Shown here one piece after another: positions 55,134 through 63,570 of a stretch of DNA of 64,000 nucleotides. This DNA comes from Aliiroseovarius halocynthiae. Lineage in GTDB: Bacteria; Pseudomonadota; Alphaproteobacteria; Rhodobacterales; Rhodobacteraceae. Numbering within the stretch: position 1 is the first letter of the stretch; the number at the start of each line of letters is the position of its first letter. The stretch spans positions 58,708-122,707 of the forward strand of contig NZ_ML660025.1 in NCBI RefSeq assembly GCF_007004645.1. Reading direction: 5' to 3'. Both the position numbers and the translations under genes were made by a program. The notes beneath the pieces are model-generated. The model had not been told where the DNA came from, did no database searches, and was given only the letters and a program-made list of their open reading frames with translations.

Positions 55134-55469
55134 CCTTTCACCACAAATCAATGACTTAGCCGAAACATCATCGGGAGAATGTCATTTTCTCTTGCGATTC
55201 TAGTAGCTTGAAGCGCAAATTCTCCCACACCGCTCAGGTGATTGTGGGAAATCTGTGGGCATTTTTAGCCATGCCCACGCCACTCTCAGACGGTGTCAAT
55301 ATCAAACAGGCACCCAAAAAGTCACCAATTCTAGAATGACACTATTTCTATCGAAATCCGGTCACTTACGCTTACGTGGACTCCCTTATAACTATATGTT
55401 TTTATTAAATAAGAGGCCTCTGCAACTGAAATACAGACGGGGAGTTCCCCGTCATGCGGAGGAGCCAAA
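55134..55469. other. Non-coding leader of the integrase gene
   Basis: A 336-base stretch between attL and the integrase start. It holds the second shared att-flank word (55145-55158), an AT-rich, promoter-like segment at about 55385-55415, the palindrome at 55436-55453 and the integrase Shine-Dalgarno (GGAGGAG, 55457-55464). No convincing gene was seen. Confidence 0.6.
55436..55453. promoter_or_regulatory. 18-base palindrome just before the integrase start
   Basis: GACGGGGA-GT-TCCCCGTC is a perfect inverted repeat located 16 bases before the integrase ATG and immediately upstream of its Shine-Dalgarno. It could be an autoregulatory operator or a hairpin limiting integrase translation. Function is inferred. 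Confidence 0.55.
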
Positions 55470-56630
55470 ATGGCACGTTTGTACAAGAGAACGAAGACCC
55501 TGAAAGGGAAAGAAGCCACGTACTATGTAGTGCGCTTCAAGGATCAAGACGGCAAACTGAGAGATCGTCAGTTCACACGTCGATACGAAGCTGACGCCTT
55601 CATTGAAGAAGTGGCTGAACTAGTCAGACAAAAAGCGTTCTCGGTTACTGCGACCATGCCATTTAGAGACCTTGCCGAAAAGTTTCTTGAAGCGTCTGCA
55701 ATCGGACGGAACGGTCGAAAACCACTCGTGCGTAGAACGATCTACTCCTATCGCATGTATCTGAACAAATACTTGCTCCCGCGCATTGGAGACACACCCA
55801 TTAATCAACTCAACCGAGCGGCACTCAACGAACTAGTCCAAGAACTGATTATGGACACGAACAAGCGTGCGACTGCTCGACATGCTTTTGCCGTCGTCAA
55901 GGTATGTCTCACTTATGCCACCGAAATGGACTACCTACCGAGCCATGCCGCCAGAGGTATCGTCGTTCAGGAAGACCCATCAGAGTACGTGGACAAAGAT
56001 GGCTCCGGTACTGAGGAAGAACGCTTTGCCGTGCCAACACGAGGAGAAATCAGGAAAATACTTAAAACGGCAAAAGAGAGAAGGGACACGTATCCGCACA
56101 AACAGGTACGCGACGCGTGGAAGCGTTTCTATCCAATGATCATGTTCCTAGCTTTGACAGGCGTTCGCTCCTCTGAGATGCGAGCCGTCCGCTGGAGCGA
56201 CATTGATTGGATTGAAAGGAAGGTGCGGATTAGGCGCTCAGCAGACGGGGAAACTTGCGAAATTGGACCTTTGAAGTCGAGGCATGCAAGACGAGATGTC
56301 CCCCTCCCAGAACCCTTGTATCAAGAATTACTGGCGATCCGGCGGGATGACAGCTCACTTATTTTTGGTGGGCCGAAGACCGGTCGCCCCCCAACACACT
56401 CCACGATCTCGTTTAGGCACTGGCACCCATTGCTCGAAGAAGCCGGAGTCAAAAAGTATGGGTTGCACGCCCTTCGTCACTATTACGCCACTCAGCTTCT
56501 ATCTAGCAATGTAGACCTGTTATCTGTGAAGAGATGGATGGGCCACCACTCAGCCGCGTTTACGATTGACCGCTATGGCCACTATATCAAAGAGAACGCC
56601 ACAAAGAGAATTCAGAAAGTGAAGTTCTAG
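55470..56630 (+). CDS. int: Tyrosine-type site-specific integrase
   Basis: A phage-type integrase, 386 residues: an N-terminal arm-binding part (about 1-60, YVVRFKDQDGKLRDRQF), SAM-like core-binding domain (about 65-165) and catalytic domain (about 185-380). Catalytic arginine in ALTGVRSSEMRAVRW (about 232), H-x-x-R in LHALRHYYATQ (333 and 336), the later histidine in WMGHHSA, and the nucleophilic tyrosine in DRYGHY (about 368). All catalytic residues are present, so it looks functional. Beside tRNA-Cys and reading away from it. Translated from ATG 55470 with GGAGGAG upstream. Confidence 0.95.
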   Translation: MARLYKRTKTLKGKEATYYVVRFKDQDGKLRDRQFTRRYEADAFIEEVAELVRQKAFSVTATMPFRDLAEKFLEASAIGRNGRKPLVRRTIYSYRMYLNKYLLPRIGDTPINQLNRAALNELVQELIMDTNKRATARHAFAVVKVCLTYATEMDYLPSHAARGIVVQEDPSEYVDKDGSGTEEERFAVPTRGEIRKILKTAKERRDTYPHKQVRDAWKRFYPMIMFLALTGVRSSEMRAVRWSDIDWIERKVRIRRSADGETCEIGPLKSRHARRDVPLPEPLYQELLAIRRDDSSLIFGGPKTGRPPTHSTISFRHWHPLLEEAGVKKYGLHALRHYYATQLLSSNVDLLSVKRWMGHHSAAFTIDRYGHYIKENATKRIQKVKF

Positions 56631-56937
56631 CGACTGTGGTTGAAGCATCTGGATTTCGTACGAGCTCGAACTCGCAGTTTCCTCTGCCCCCATGTAACCT
56701 AACATTCATGGAGGAGCGTAAGTTATCTGGTGCAGGCACCTTAGGGTAGCCATCAGTACATGGGGGGGGGGACGGAAAGCGGACTTTCGCCGCGCTTAAG
56801 ACGAGCGGCAGAGATGGGCATATAGCGACATTTGCATAGTCACACGGTAGGCCCAAAGCAGCCATTTACGACTATCTGCGATATCCCTTTTCGGCTCTCG
56901 AAAAACATTCGTTCGCGCATTCTTAGGAACATCCTTT
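56631..56937. other. Non-coding region between convergent integrase and defence gene
   Basis: 307 bases with no supportable gene. It includes a run of ten G at 56762-56771, which could be variable in length or hard to sequence. No obvious hairpin terminator was seen by eye for either gene. Confidence 0.5.
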
Positions 56938-59376
56938 TCATACCATTTCTTCAATAACGTCCATCTCATGGGCACTGGAGTTCCCCGGTGAAATCCGTCT
57001 TTCAAACCGTTGTATCATTCGAGTGATATCTGGGTCACCAACCTCTTTCTCAGCAACTTTCATTGCCTCCAGAGCATCATCGATAAACGAAACTTCTCCG
57101 GAAACGCGATATAGCTCCAAGGATACATCTGCGTAAAGTTGAAGGTTCTGACGATTATAGGGATCTCTCGTAAGAATACCCAACGATGATGTGAATGCGT
57201 CATTCAGCATTGTTGCCTTATCGTCGAGCATCAATCCCACTGTGCCAATTGCGCGCTCGATTAACAGACGAACCCGATATCTGCGAACTGGTCCGTCTGC
57301 TCCCAAGTCATTTTCGAAGATTCTGATTTCAGCTTCTGCATCAGGGAAGTGGCCATTGCGAATTAGGTTATTGATAAGGCGGTGCCTTGGCACTCTTTCT
57401 CTTGGAGCCATTGAGATCATTATCCTAAGAAGTTCATTCTGCGATGAAACTTCCGAAATGCGTGACAGCCCTCCTTCAAAACTACAAAGCTGCCGAAGCG
57501 TTCTGATTTCAATATCGTATGACGGTGAAATGTTAGTGATCACTTGTTTAAGCAATCCAAACATTTCTTCCTGCCCGCTGAACTTGTGTTTCGAAATTAT
57601 CTCGGAAATTACAGGATGCCTCCCGCTCCAACCGTAGATGCTTTCTCTGCGGTCAATTAGATATTCATCAACGAGGCCCTCAAGGTTTTCGAGAACCAAC
57701 CCAATGTCTTGTGCCGTAATTTGAAGTAGTCGCACCACAAGTTGGCGGTGAACTCTGACACCGAAGCTCTCTAAGGCACAAATAATCTTATATACTGACT
57801 GGTACTCCGAACTGATGCTCGAAAACTCTCGCAGTATGATTGTGTCAAAACTATCATTTGCGAAAATGTTCTTCATACAAACAAAAAAATCTTTGTTGCA
57901 CCTTTCTACAAGTCGGCGCTTACGTTCTTGGCGGGTAAACCCTCTGAAGCTCTGATCGACCAACTTGGCAACTTCCGGAACACCTTCTACCAATGATAAA
58001 AGGCTACTGATTTCAGATGGTACAAGCTTAGATAGTTCTAGAAGCTCTAGTGATTTGAAAAGGTTAGCGGTCTTAACCCGTGGATTCCAATGGTTCTTTG
58101 CAGATGTTAGAATGAGACGTAACCGCTTTGAGCCATCCTCGTTGAGAAAGTTGATTAAATTGTTGATTTGATGAAGGCTAAGATGTGCATCATCCAACAC
58201 CAGTACAGCATCACGCTGGCTTTCGTCTAACGCCTTAGCGACCGATCGCCATTCATCCGCAATGAACTCCCGATCTGGATTATGCTCCCAGCCCAGAAAG
58301 CCTTTTCCCACAAGGTCAAATGCAATTTGCCTTGCCAACGATGTTTTCCCAACACCGCTAGCTCCTAGTATAACGGAAAATTGCACTTTATTTTGCAGTT
58401 TATCAGTTACTCTTTCTTTATCGGCTCTGGGAAAAGTGAACCCCGCTCGTATGTCCGCGTAGGACGGAGCGCTTCCTCCAAACATTCTAGCGAAATCTGG
58501 TGATACCTGATTTGCCTGATGTTCAATGTCGGTAGTAATGGACCGCAATATAGCGCTTTGAAGCAGGGGGTCATCTGAGGTTTCAAAAACAGGAACTAGC
58601 TGATCAGATTGCTTTGCAAGTTCAAAGAAAAACTCGTCAATTCCACCAAATGCAACGTGCAGCCCCCTTTTCTCAAGAAGCATAGCTCGATTTTCGTCCT
58701 TGGTGTAAACAAGAAGAAAAATGCGTGCTGACGAATACGACTTCTGGCGAATTTTTATGGCACGCTTTACAAGTTTGTCTAGATCAGGATCAGCTAAAGA
58801 TTGTCCGATAATAACAACGTCGTGCGAATTTAGATCGTTCTTTAGCCTATCGTAGAGCGCATCACGATAATCCTCCACTGAATCATTATCTTCTTCTGTC
58901 AGAACTAACTTGGAGCGATGGCCATCGGAACTATCAAATCCTATCGTGCCATGAATCTTAAGTATTGGTGTGGCAGTTGGAGATATTGGCTCACCAAAAT
59001 CAAAGTTAGACGAAAATACGCGAATTTCTTTGTTCTTCTTTGTATATGCCCTTTCAACAAGGTCGTCATAGTTTGTTGTGAAGATCGAAACCCAGTCATA
59101 GTCAGCTACATTCTGCAGGCCACCAGTTGGTCGTAGCCCTCTAAATTGCTGCCTCACTTGAGCGACTAGTTCTTTGCGGCTCTTCTTGAACTCAAATAAT
59201 GAGCACAGCTCTGCAAAGCTATAGGCACCAGGTTTTTCACCAATTTGTGGAGCCAGGTGCTCACACAAAGCCGATACGCTTGGAGCGCCAGAAGGTAGCG
59301 ATGCACCCGCCCCGAATACTAGAACAGTATTGCTTGGATTTAATTCAGTAACGAGGGAGTCTAATGAGATAGTCAT
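56938..59376 (-). CDS. SIR2-STAND NTPase, putative anti-phage defence protein
   Basis: An 812-residue, AT-rich protein of three parts. Residues 1-255: SIR2-like NAD-cleaving domain with GAGASLPSGAPS (22-33), catalytic asparagine N102 in TTNYDD, catalytic histidine H142 in KIHGTIG and IGQSLADPD (190-198). Residues about 310-500: P-loop NTPase with Walker A GASGVGKTS (338-346) and Walker B VLVLDDAH (391-398). Residues about 500-812: helical, TPR-like sensor region. This is the plan of Avs5-type (SIR2-STAND) or related sensors that deplete NAD when a phage protein is recognised. AAGG lies 5 bases before ATG 59376. It is the only cargo gene of the island. Function is inferred from architecture, and which phage protein is sensed is unknown. 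Confidence 0.85.
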   Translation of the reverse strand: MTISLDSLVTELNPSNTVLVFGAGASLPSGAPSVSALCEHLAPQIGEKPGAYSFAELCSLFEFKKSRKELVAQVRQQFRGLRPTGGLQNVADYDWVSIFTTNYDDLVERAYTKKNKEIRVFSSNFDFGEPISPTATPILKIHGTIGFDSSDGHRSKLVLTEEDNDSVEDYRDALYDRLKNDLNSHDVVIIGQSLADPDLDKLVKRAIKIRQKSYSSARIFLLVYTKDENRAMLLEKRGLHVAFGGIDEFFFELAKQSDQLVPVFETSDDPLLQSAILRSITTDIEHQANQVSPDFARMFGGSAPSYADIRAGFTFPRADKERVTDKLQNKVQFSVILGASGVGKTSLARQIAFDLVGKGFLGWEHNPDREFIADEWRSVAKALDESQRDAVLVLDDAHLSLHQINNLINFLNEDGSKRLRLILTSAKNHWNPRVKTANLFKSLELLELSKLVPSEISSLLSLVEGVPEVAKLVDQSFRGFTRQERKRRLVERCNKDFFVCMKNIFANDSFDTIILREFSSISSEYQSVYKIICALESFGVRVHRQLVVRLLQITAQDIGLVLENLEGLVDEYLIDRRESIYGWSGRHPVISEIISKHKFSGQEEMFGLLKQVITNISPSYDIEIRTLRQLCSFEGGLSRISEVSSQNELLRIMISMAPRERVPRHRLINNLIRNGHFPDAEAEIRIFENDLGADGPVRRYRVRLLIERAIGTVGLMLDDKATMLNDAFTSSLGILTRDPYNRQNLQLYADVSLELYRVSGEVSFIDDALEAMKVAEKEVGDPDITRMIQRFERRISPGNSSAHEMDVIEEMV

Positions 59377-59925
59377 CTTAGCCTTAAAATTGTTAGCGAG
59401 GCTTCCGCGTCGCGATATAGTATTTGTTGTCTAGCCCCCCTCAGTAAGGGGCTAACGGCAAATTTGGGATGCTCGAGCCTCACTCCTCACGCCCCCCTAA
59501 ATCAGCCCCAAGTAGAAATCGGACAATGGCCGTAAGTTCGTGTAACGTAAATAGCTTGGGGTTAAATTTTTCGATTTTTCGCATCAAAAACCCACAGTTA
59601 ACCGACGGGCGCAATGCGATTGTGGCTTCAGCCGGCGAATGTCTGCCTTCACAATAGATCTCGCTCAATTATGTGTGCTTAGGGCTGACGACTGCCGTTA
59701 GACGCAAATTGCACGAATGTCTGGTTCGGGCCGAAGTTGAACGCTCTTAGCGCCAGTTCCGCACAGTCGTCATCCAAATTTTGATCCACTTTTTTTTGCG
59801 CAAGTATTACTTACACTTTGAGATAGCTCCAAGAAATGAAGGCATGTGGGAAAAGTGTGGGACAAGACGTCGAATCACAGCGCAAGTCTTTGTGATTGAT
59901 TTATTTTCTCAAAATTTCCGTATAG
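59377..59925. other. Non-coding region between the defence gene and attR
   Basis: 549 bases without a supportable gene. The 3' half is AT-rich. It must hold the promoter of the defence gene. A 62-codon open frame upstream of it lacks a Shine-Dalgarno and starts with TTG. Confidence 0.5.
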
Positions 59926-59969
59926 TTGCAAATCCGTGTACACCGGTTCGATTCCGGCACTCGCCTCCA
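59926..59969. repeat. attR: second copy of tRNA-Cys 3' end
   Basis: A 44-base copy of 55090-55133 with one mismatch (C at 59958). The downstream word AAATCAATGACTTA (59973-59986) is also shared with the attL side, but three bases after the CCA rather than eleven. It marks the right boundary of the island. Confidence 0.9.
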
Positions 59970-60512
59970 ATAAAATCAATGACTTACCCGGATTATCTCT
60001 GCTATACACGAATTTCAAACACGGATATTTGAAATTATTGTCCTGAGCCATCCTTACGGCTCCACACCCAAGCGAAAGCGCATGTACGAGACATTGAGGT
60101 GGCTGCCCTACCTTCGCGGGCAATCAAAAGACCAAGGCACAAACTTCTTCAACACCATCTCCACATCGCCGCCGTTCATCTAAAACCAATTAAGGCCTGG
60201 AGTGCGGACGTATCCGACATTCGATTTTGCAGTTTTGCTGATGCAGTATCGCCTCGCTTGTGCAAAGCGAAATTTGCCACATGCAGCCTATCTCGCGAGA
60301 GCGGAAATTGCCGATTATCTTTAGCGGCCTTACCGAAAGAGCACTTTCGCAATGTGCGCTTTGCTCTGACAATCACGAACAAACCAGCCTCTTACTCGTG
60401 TGGCCGGTTCTGGCGCTGTTTAAAACTGGGCGCGAGGAAAAGTGTTCTCTGCATTACAACCGACGCCACCGATCCAGCATCGTGGCTCTGGATCGGTGGG
60501 ATTATGATCTGG
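59970..60512. other. Degenerate intergenic region right of the island
   Basis: 543 bases between attR and the next gene. Open frames exist on both strands but have no start signals, no family pattern and overlap each other. I take it as decayed or non-coding chromosomal DNA. Confidence 0.5.
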
Positions 60513-60992
60513 TTATTGAGATGCCATTTGCAGCAACCGCCCGCCATGCGGGTTGTCAATCACCATCTTCCAGCTGCCATCGAGCTGTCTGCGCAAAATC
60601 GCCACCGAAAGGCCCGATTGCGCGATGGTCTGACCATCTGGCGTAACCCCGGTCATAGTCCAAGGGGCGATGTGCATGGCAATATCCCCTCTGACAATGA
60701 CATCGTGCCCCTGCGCGTAGTCAAATACCGGGTTAATCATCGACATGTTCCGAAACATTTCTTCGAGCTGTGCAGCGTCAGAAATCGGGGCGTCCGGGTC
60801 GAAAACAACAGTTGCGCCGGGTTCATAGGCCGACATCACTGTGGCGATGTCCTTGTTTTGAAACGCCTCGGTCATGGTTTCGACAGCTAGTAGCGCGTTC
60901 GTTTGATCAAGTGTCATATTATGGTCCTCTGCATTTGAAGGATTGGGGGTGACGAGGGCGAGCGTCATCAGCCACGCGGCTGCGTGTTTCAT
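60513..60992 (-). CDS. Exported NTF2/SnoaL-like protein
   Basis: A 159-residue protein with a signal peptide (about 1-21, SNAED). The mature part has the cone-shaped NTF2-like (DUF4440/SnoaL) pattern: ALLAVETMTEAFQNKDIATV, YEPGATVVFDPDAP and GLSVAILRRQLDGSWKMVID. Reaction unknown. AAAGGA precedes the start. It lies 29 bases downstream of an ECF sigma factor gene, on the same strand, in a likely operon. Confidence 0.8.
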   Translation of the reverse strand: MKHAAAWLMTLALVTPNPSNAEDHNMTLDQTNALLAVETMTEAFQNKDIATVMSAYEPGATVVFDPDAPISDAAQLEEMFRNMSMINPVFDYAQGHDVIVRGDIAMHIAPWTMTGVTPDGQTIAQSGLSVAILRRQLDGSWKMVIDNPHGGRLLQMASQ

Positions 60993-61021
60993 TGAATGTT
61001 CCTTTTGTTGTTGGTGGTAGG

Positions 61022-61834
61022 TTAGAGTTCGTGCCTATTCGTCAGGCTCAGCACCCGAGCGCGAAAGTCACCGGGAACGCGGAGATCTCCGGTGGCGCGC
61101 TGCAACTTTATAGCTCGCACATCCTTTCCGACCTGCGCGGCCAAGGTGCGGACTCTAGAAAAATCCGGCGCGTCGGACAGGTCTGCTGATGGTAATTCTC
61201 CGATACGTCCCTGTTTCATGGCTGCAGGCAGGCGCTTTCGGCACGAACATGGGGCCTTTGCATTCGCCAACCCGCAACTGGCGGCGGTGAAGTCTTGTAC
61301 ACTTATGCGCGCCCTGGACAGGCGTTTGCGGAAGTTGGCGGGTGAAATATCAAGAATGCTGGCAGCTTCGCTGTGATCCAGTTCCAGAATTTCACCCAGC
61401 ACATAGGCTGCACGGTGGTCCCGGTCCAGGCACAGCAACATTGCGGTGGTGCATCGGATGCGCAGTTCGTTCAGCATCACATGGTCCTCGGCGGCAGCGG
61501 CTTGTTCATCCGCCAGACCATCCAGTAAATCCTCAGAAAACATCTGAAACGACAACCCGGGATCTGCTGCGATGGCTTTTCGGGCCGTCAGCAGATAATT
61601 GGTCGCAACCCGATGCGTCCATGTTTCAAATCTACTGTCGCCCTTGAAGGTAGAGAGCTTGGTAACAATGCGGATCAGAATTTCCTGCGTTGCGTCTTGT
61701 GCGGCAACGGGATCGGCCAGCATCCGAATGGCCAGCCGGTGCACCCGATCCTGAATGCCAATCACAAGCTGTTCAAGCGCGATCGCTTCGCCAGACTGGG
61801 CACGCGCGATCAGGTCGCTGGGAATATCGCTCAT
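61022..61834 (-). CDS. ECF-type RNA polymerase sigma factor with a Cys-rich C-terminal extension
   Basis: A 270-residue sigma factor. Region 2 is at about residues 15-80 (VHRLAIRMLADPVAAQDATQ, FKGDSRFETWTHRVATNYL) and region 4 at about 125-180 (LGEILELDHSEAASILDISP). The 90-residue C-terminal extension contains SCGLANAKAPCSCRKRLPAA, a possible metal or redox site. Start ATG 61834 has AAGGAG 8 bases upstream. No anti-sigma gene lies adjacent, so the extension may replace it. It probably controls its own operon with the NTF2-like gene. Confidence 0.83.
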   Translation of the reverse strand: MSDIPSDLIARAQSGEAIALEQLVIGIQDRVHRLAIRMLADPVAAQDATQEILIRIVTKLSTFKGDSRFETWTHRVATNYLLTARKAIAADPGLSFQMFSEDLLDGLADEQAAAAEDHVMLNELRIRCTTAMLLCLDRDHRAAYVLGEILELDHSEAASILDISPANFRKRLSRARISVQDFTAASCGLANAKAPCSCRKRLPAAMKQGRIGELPSADLSDAPDFSRVRTLAAQVGKDVRAIKLQRATGDLRVPGDFRARVLSLTNRHEL

Positions 61835-62017
61835 GTGCACATCTCCTTATTGGCTGCTGATATAAGGTTAGACAATCGGGCGGGGGGGTGTGTGACAAAG
61901 TTTTTGAAATTAATTCTGGGACAGGGTGATTTTGTTCGTGAATGCCCTCTCGGGCTGAAAAATGTCAGCTGTGTTGTAATGCAACGGCGACCCCGAAAAT
62001 CGGGGCCGCCGCACCTA

Positions 62018-62383
62018 CTACTCAGGCATGACAAATGCTTCTGTTGCAACAATGTTGTTCAGGCTTGTCGTTGCATCGCGAAACGGGCGCGCAGCCTGAT
62101 ACTCGGGGGAGGCATACCAAGTATCAAGCGCCTCGCGGTTTTCGAATTCGAGAACCACCGTATGGTTTCCGGCCCATTGCCCTTCCAGAACCGTCGCACC
62201 GGGGCCACCAACAAGAATTTTGGCATTGTGCTCCATCAAGGTTGGCAATGCGACGGAACCGTATTCGCCAATGAACCTGTCCCAGTCATCGACCTGGATT
62301 TGTGCGATGAAGTAAGCAGGATCAGCCATGGCCATCATCGGCAGCGACATGGCGGCAACCGCCCCGAGCAAAAAAGACTTCAT
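62018..62383 (-). CDS. Exported DUF1330 protein
   Basis: A 121-residue protein with a signal peptide (1-21, MAMAD) and a DUF1330 alpha/beta domain: AYFIAQIQVDDWDRFIGEYG, GGPGATVLEGQWAGNHTVVL, and FENREALDTWYASPEYQ. Function unknown. It is divergent from the LysR gene, 86 bases apart. A longer frame upstream overlaps LysR and is not used. Confidence 0.85.
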   Translation of the reverse strand: MKSFLLGAVAAMSLPMMAMADPAYFIAQIQVDDWDRFIGEYGSVALPTLMEHNAKILVGGPGATVLEGQWAGNHTVVLEFENREALDTWYASPEYQAARPFRDATTSLNNIVATEAFVMPE

Positions 62384-62469
62384 GTGGTTTCCTTTCGTTG
62401 AAGTATTTGTTGACAGCGAAAGGAGTAATCTGTGCAATAACGCCATCATATGCGAAAGATTGCACTTCC

Positions 62470-63315
62470 ATGGGCAGAAATGCACACCACGACATCCCCT
62501 GGGCCGAATTGCCGGTGTTTCTGGCACTGGCCCACGAAAAAAGCCTGAGCGGAGCGGCTCGCAGGCTTGGCATTGATCGCACAACCGTTGCGCGCCGCAT
62601 TGATGCTCTAGAAGCCACAATCGGCCGTCGGTTGTTCGAGCGGCATAGCGGGCAATTTGGCCTGACATTGGTGGGTCGCAAAGCCTTCGCCGCCGCAGAG
62701 CGCGCCAATCAAGAGTTGACGTTCTTTGGTTCTCTGCAAGGCCGGGAAAGTCACCCACATGGCAAGGTCCGATTGTCACTGCCGGCGCATCTCGCGTTCA
62801 CACTTGCCGAACATCTTACGCGATTTCAGCGCCTTAACCCTGATATCATGCTTGAACTTACCGCGACGGACCGGCAGGCATCCCTTGTGCATCATGAAAC
62901 CGATGTTGCCGTGAGACTGTCACCAGATGCCCCCAAGGGAATGACAAAGTACAAATTAGGGTCAGTTCAGTTGCAGCTTTATCAAAAAGTGGGAGATGTG
63001 CAGGATGGGACCCGTTATATCAGCTTTCCCGGTGCCGATGGCATTGATCGGTACATCAAAAACACCCTGCCGAATGCCGAAATTGTCCTGTCTGTTGATG
63101 GCTATGTTGCGATGCGGGAATATATCGCCCGGGGGGCCGGGATTGGCCTGCTGCCGAGCGATTTTGGTGATCAGGATAATCGGCTTTGTGCGGTGTCAGG
63201 GCCGCTGTATGATGATGAACTTTCTATCTGGCTGATCTGCCTGCCCGAGCAGCGTCGGTTGTATAGAATTCAGACCCTCATGAGCTTTCTGCGCGCCGAG
63301 TTCGCGGCGGGCTGA
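62470..63315 (+). CDS. LysR family transcriptional regulator
   Basis: A 281-residue LysR-type regulator with helix-turn-helix at about residues 22-50 (SLSGAARRLGIDRTTVARRI) and an effector-binding domain from about 90. ATG 62470 gives the typical N-terminus. It likely regulates the divergent DUF1330 gene. Confidence 0.9.
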   Translation: MGRNAHHDIPWAELPVFLALAHEKSLSGAARRLGIDRTTVARRIDALEATIGRRLFERHSGQFGLTLVGRKAFAAAERANQELTFFGSLQGRESHPHGKVRLSLPAHLAFTLAEHLTRFQRLNPDIMLELTATDRQASLVHHETDVAVRLSPDAPKGMTKYKLGSVQLQLYQKVGDVQDGTRYISFPGADGIDRYIKNTLPNAEIVLSVDGYVAMREYIARGAGIGLLPSDFGDQDNRLCAVSGPLYDDELSIWLICLPEQRRLYRIQTLMSFLRAEFAAG

Positions 63316-63570
63316 GTGCGCTTCATTCCTGCGTCGAATTGGCAATGTCATCAGCAGCACCTTGTGCGGCCTCCATGATCTCGGCCTGAAGAGACTGTAC
63401 GAAATTCTGTGCCCTGACGCGTTTTCTTACGTCATTGGAAAGCGGTCTTCGAACATAATCGCGAACTGGCTCTTTACCGCATGCCATTCACGGACTGATC
63501 GCTTCCACTCTTGTGAGGCCTTGTTGCACAAATCGGCTGATGTTCGAGCTTTCCGCTTCCCCGGACGGAC
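63316..63570. other. Intergenic region containing the end of an IS element
   Basis: No gene is supported. GAGGCCTTGTTGCACAAATC at 63515-63534 resembles the terminal inverted repeat of IS5-group insertion sequences, so the element's left end lies there. Confidence 0.5.

Larger units (their letters stand above)
55090..59969. mobile_element. tRNA-Cys integrative island carrying a SIR2-STAND defence gene
   Basis: A 4.8 kb element bounded by direct repeats of the tRNA-Cys 3' end (55090-55133 and 59926-59969). It contains a tyrosine integrase next to the tRNA, and one large AT-rich gene with defence-type domains in opposite orientation. Base composition and codon use of the big gene differ from the GC-rich chromosome around. 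No phage structural, replication or conjugation gene is present, so it is either a minimal defence island or a satellite remnant. Confidence 0.85.

Noticed and set aside
56587..56865. 92-codon minus-strand frame between integrase and defence gene
   Set aside because: It overlaps the integrase C-terminus antisense, runs through the ten-G tract and has no start signal.
59480..59668. 62-codon minus-strand frame upstream of the defence gene, possible accessory protein
   Set aside because: It starts with TTG, lacks a Shine-Dalgarno and overlaps an equally long frame on the other strand. No family pattern.
59970..60512. Possible genes right of the island on both strands
   Set aside because: Mutually overlapping frames without start signals or domain patterns. 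Probably degenerate DNA.
62384..62779. Upstream extension of the DUF1330 frame
   Set aside because: It runs antisense through the start of the LysR gene. MKSFLL at 62383 begins a clear signal peptide.
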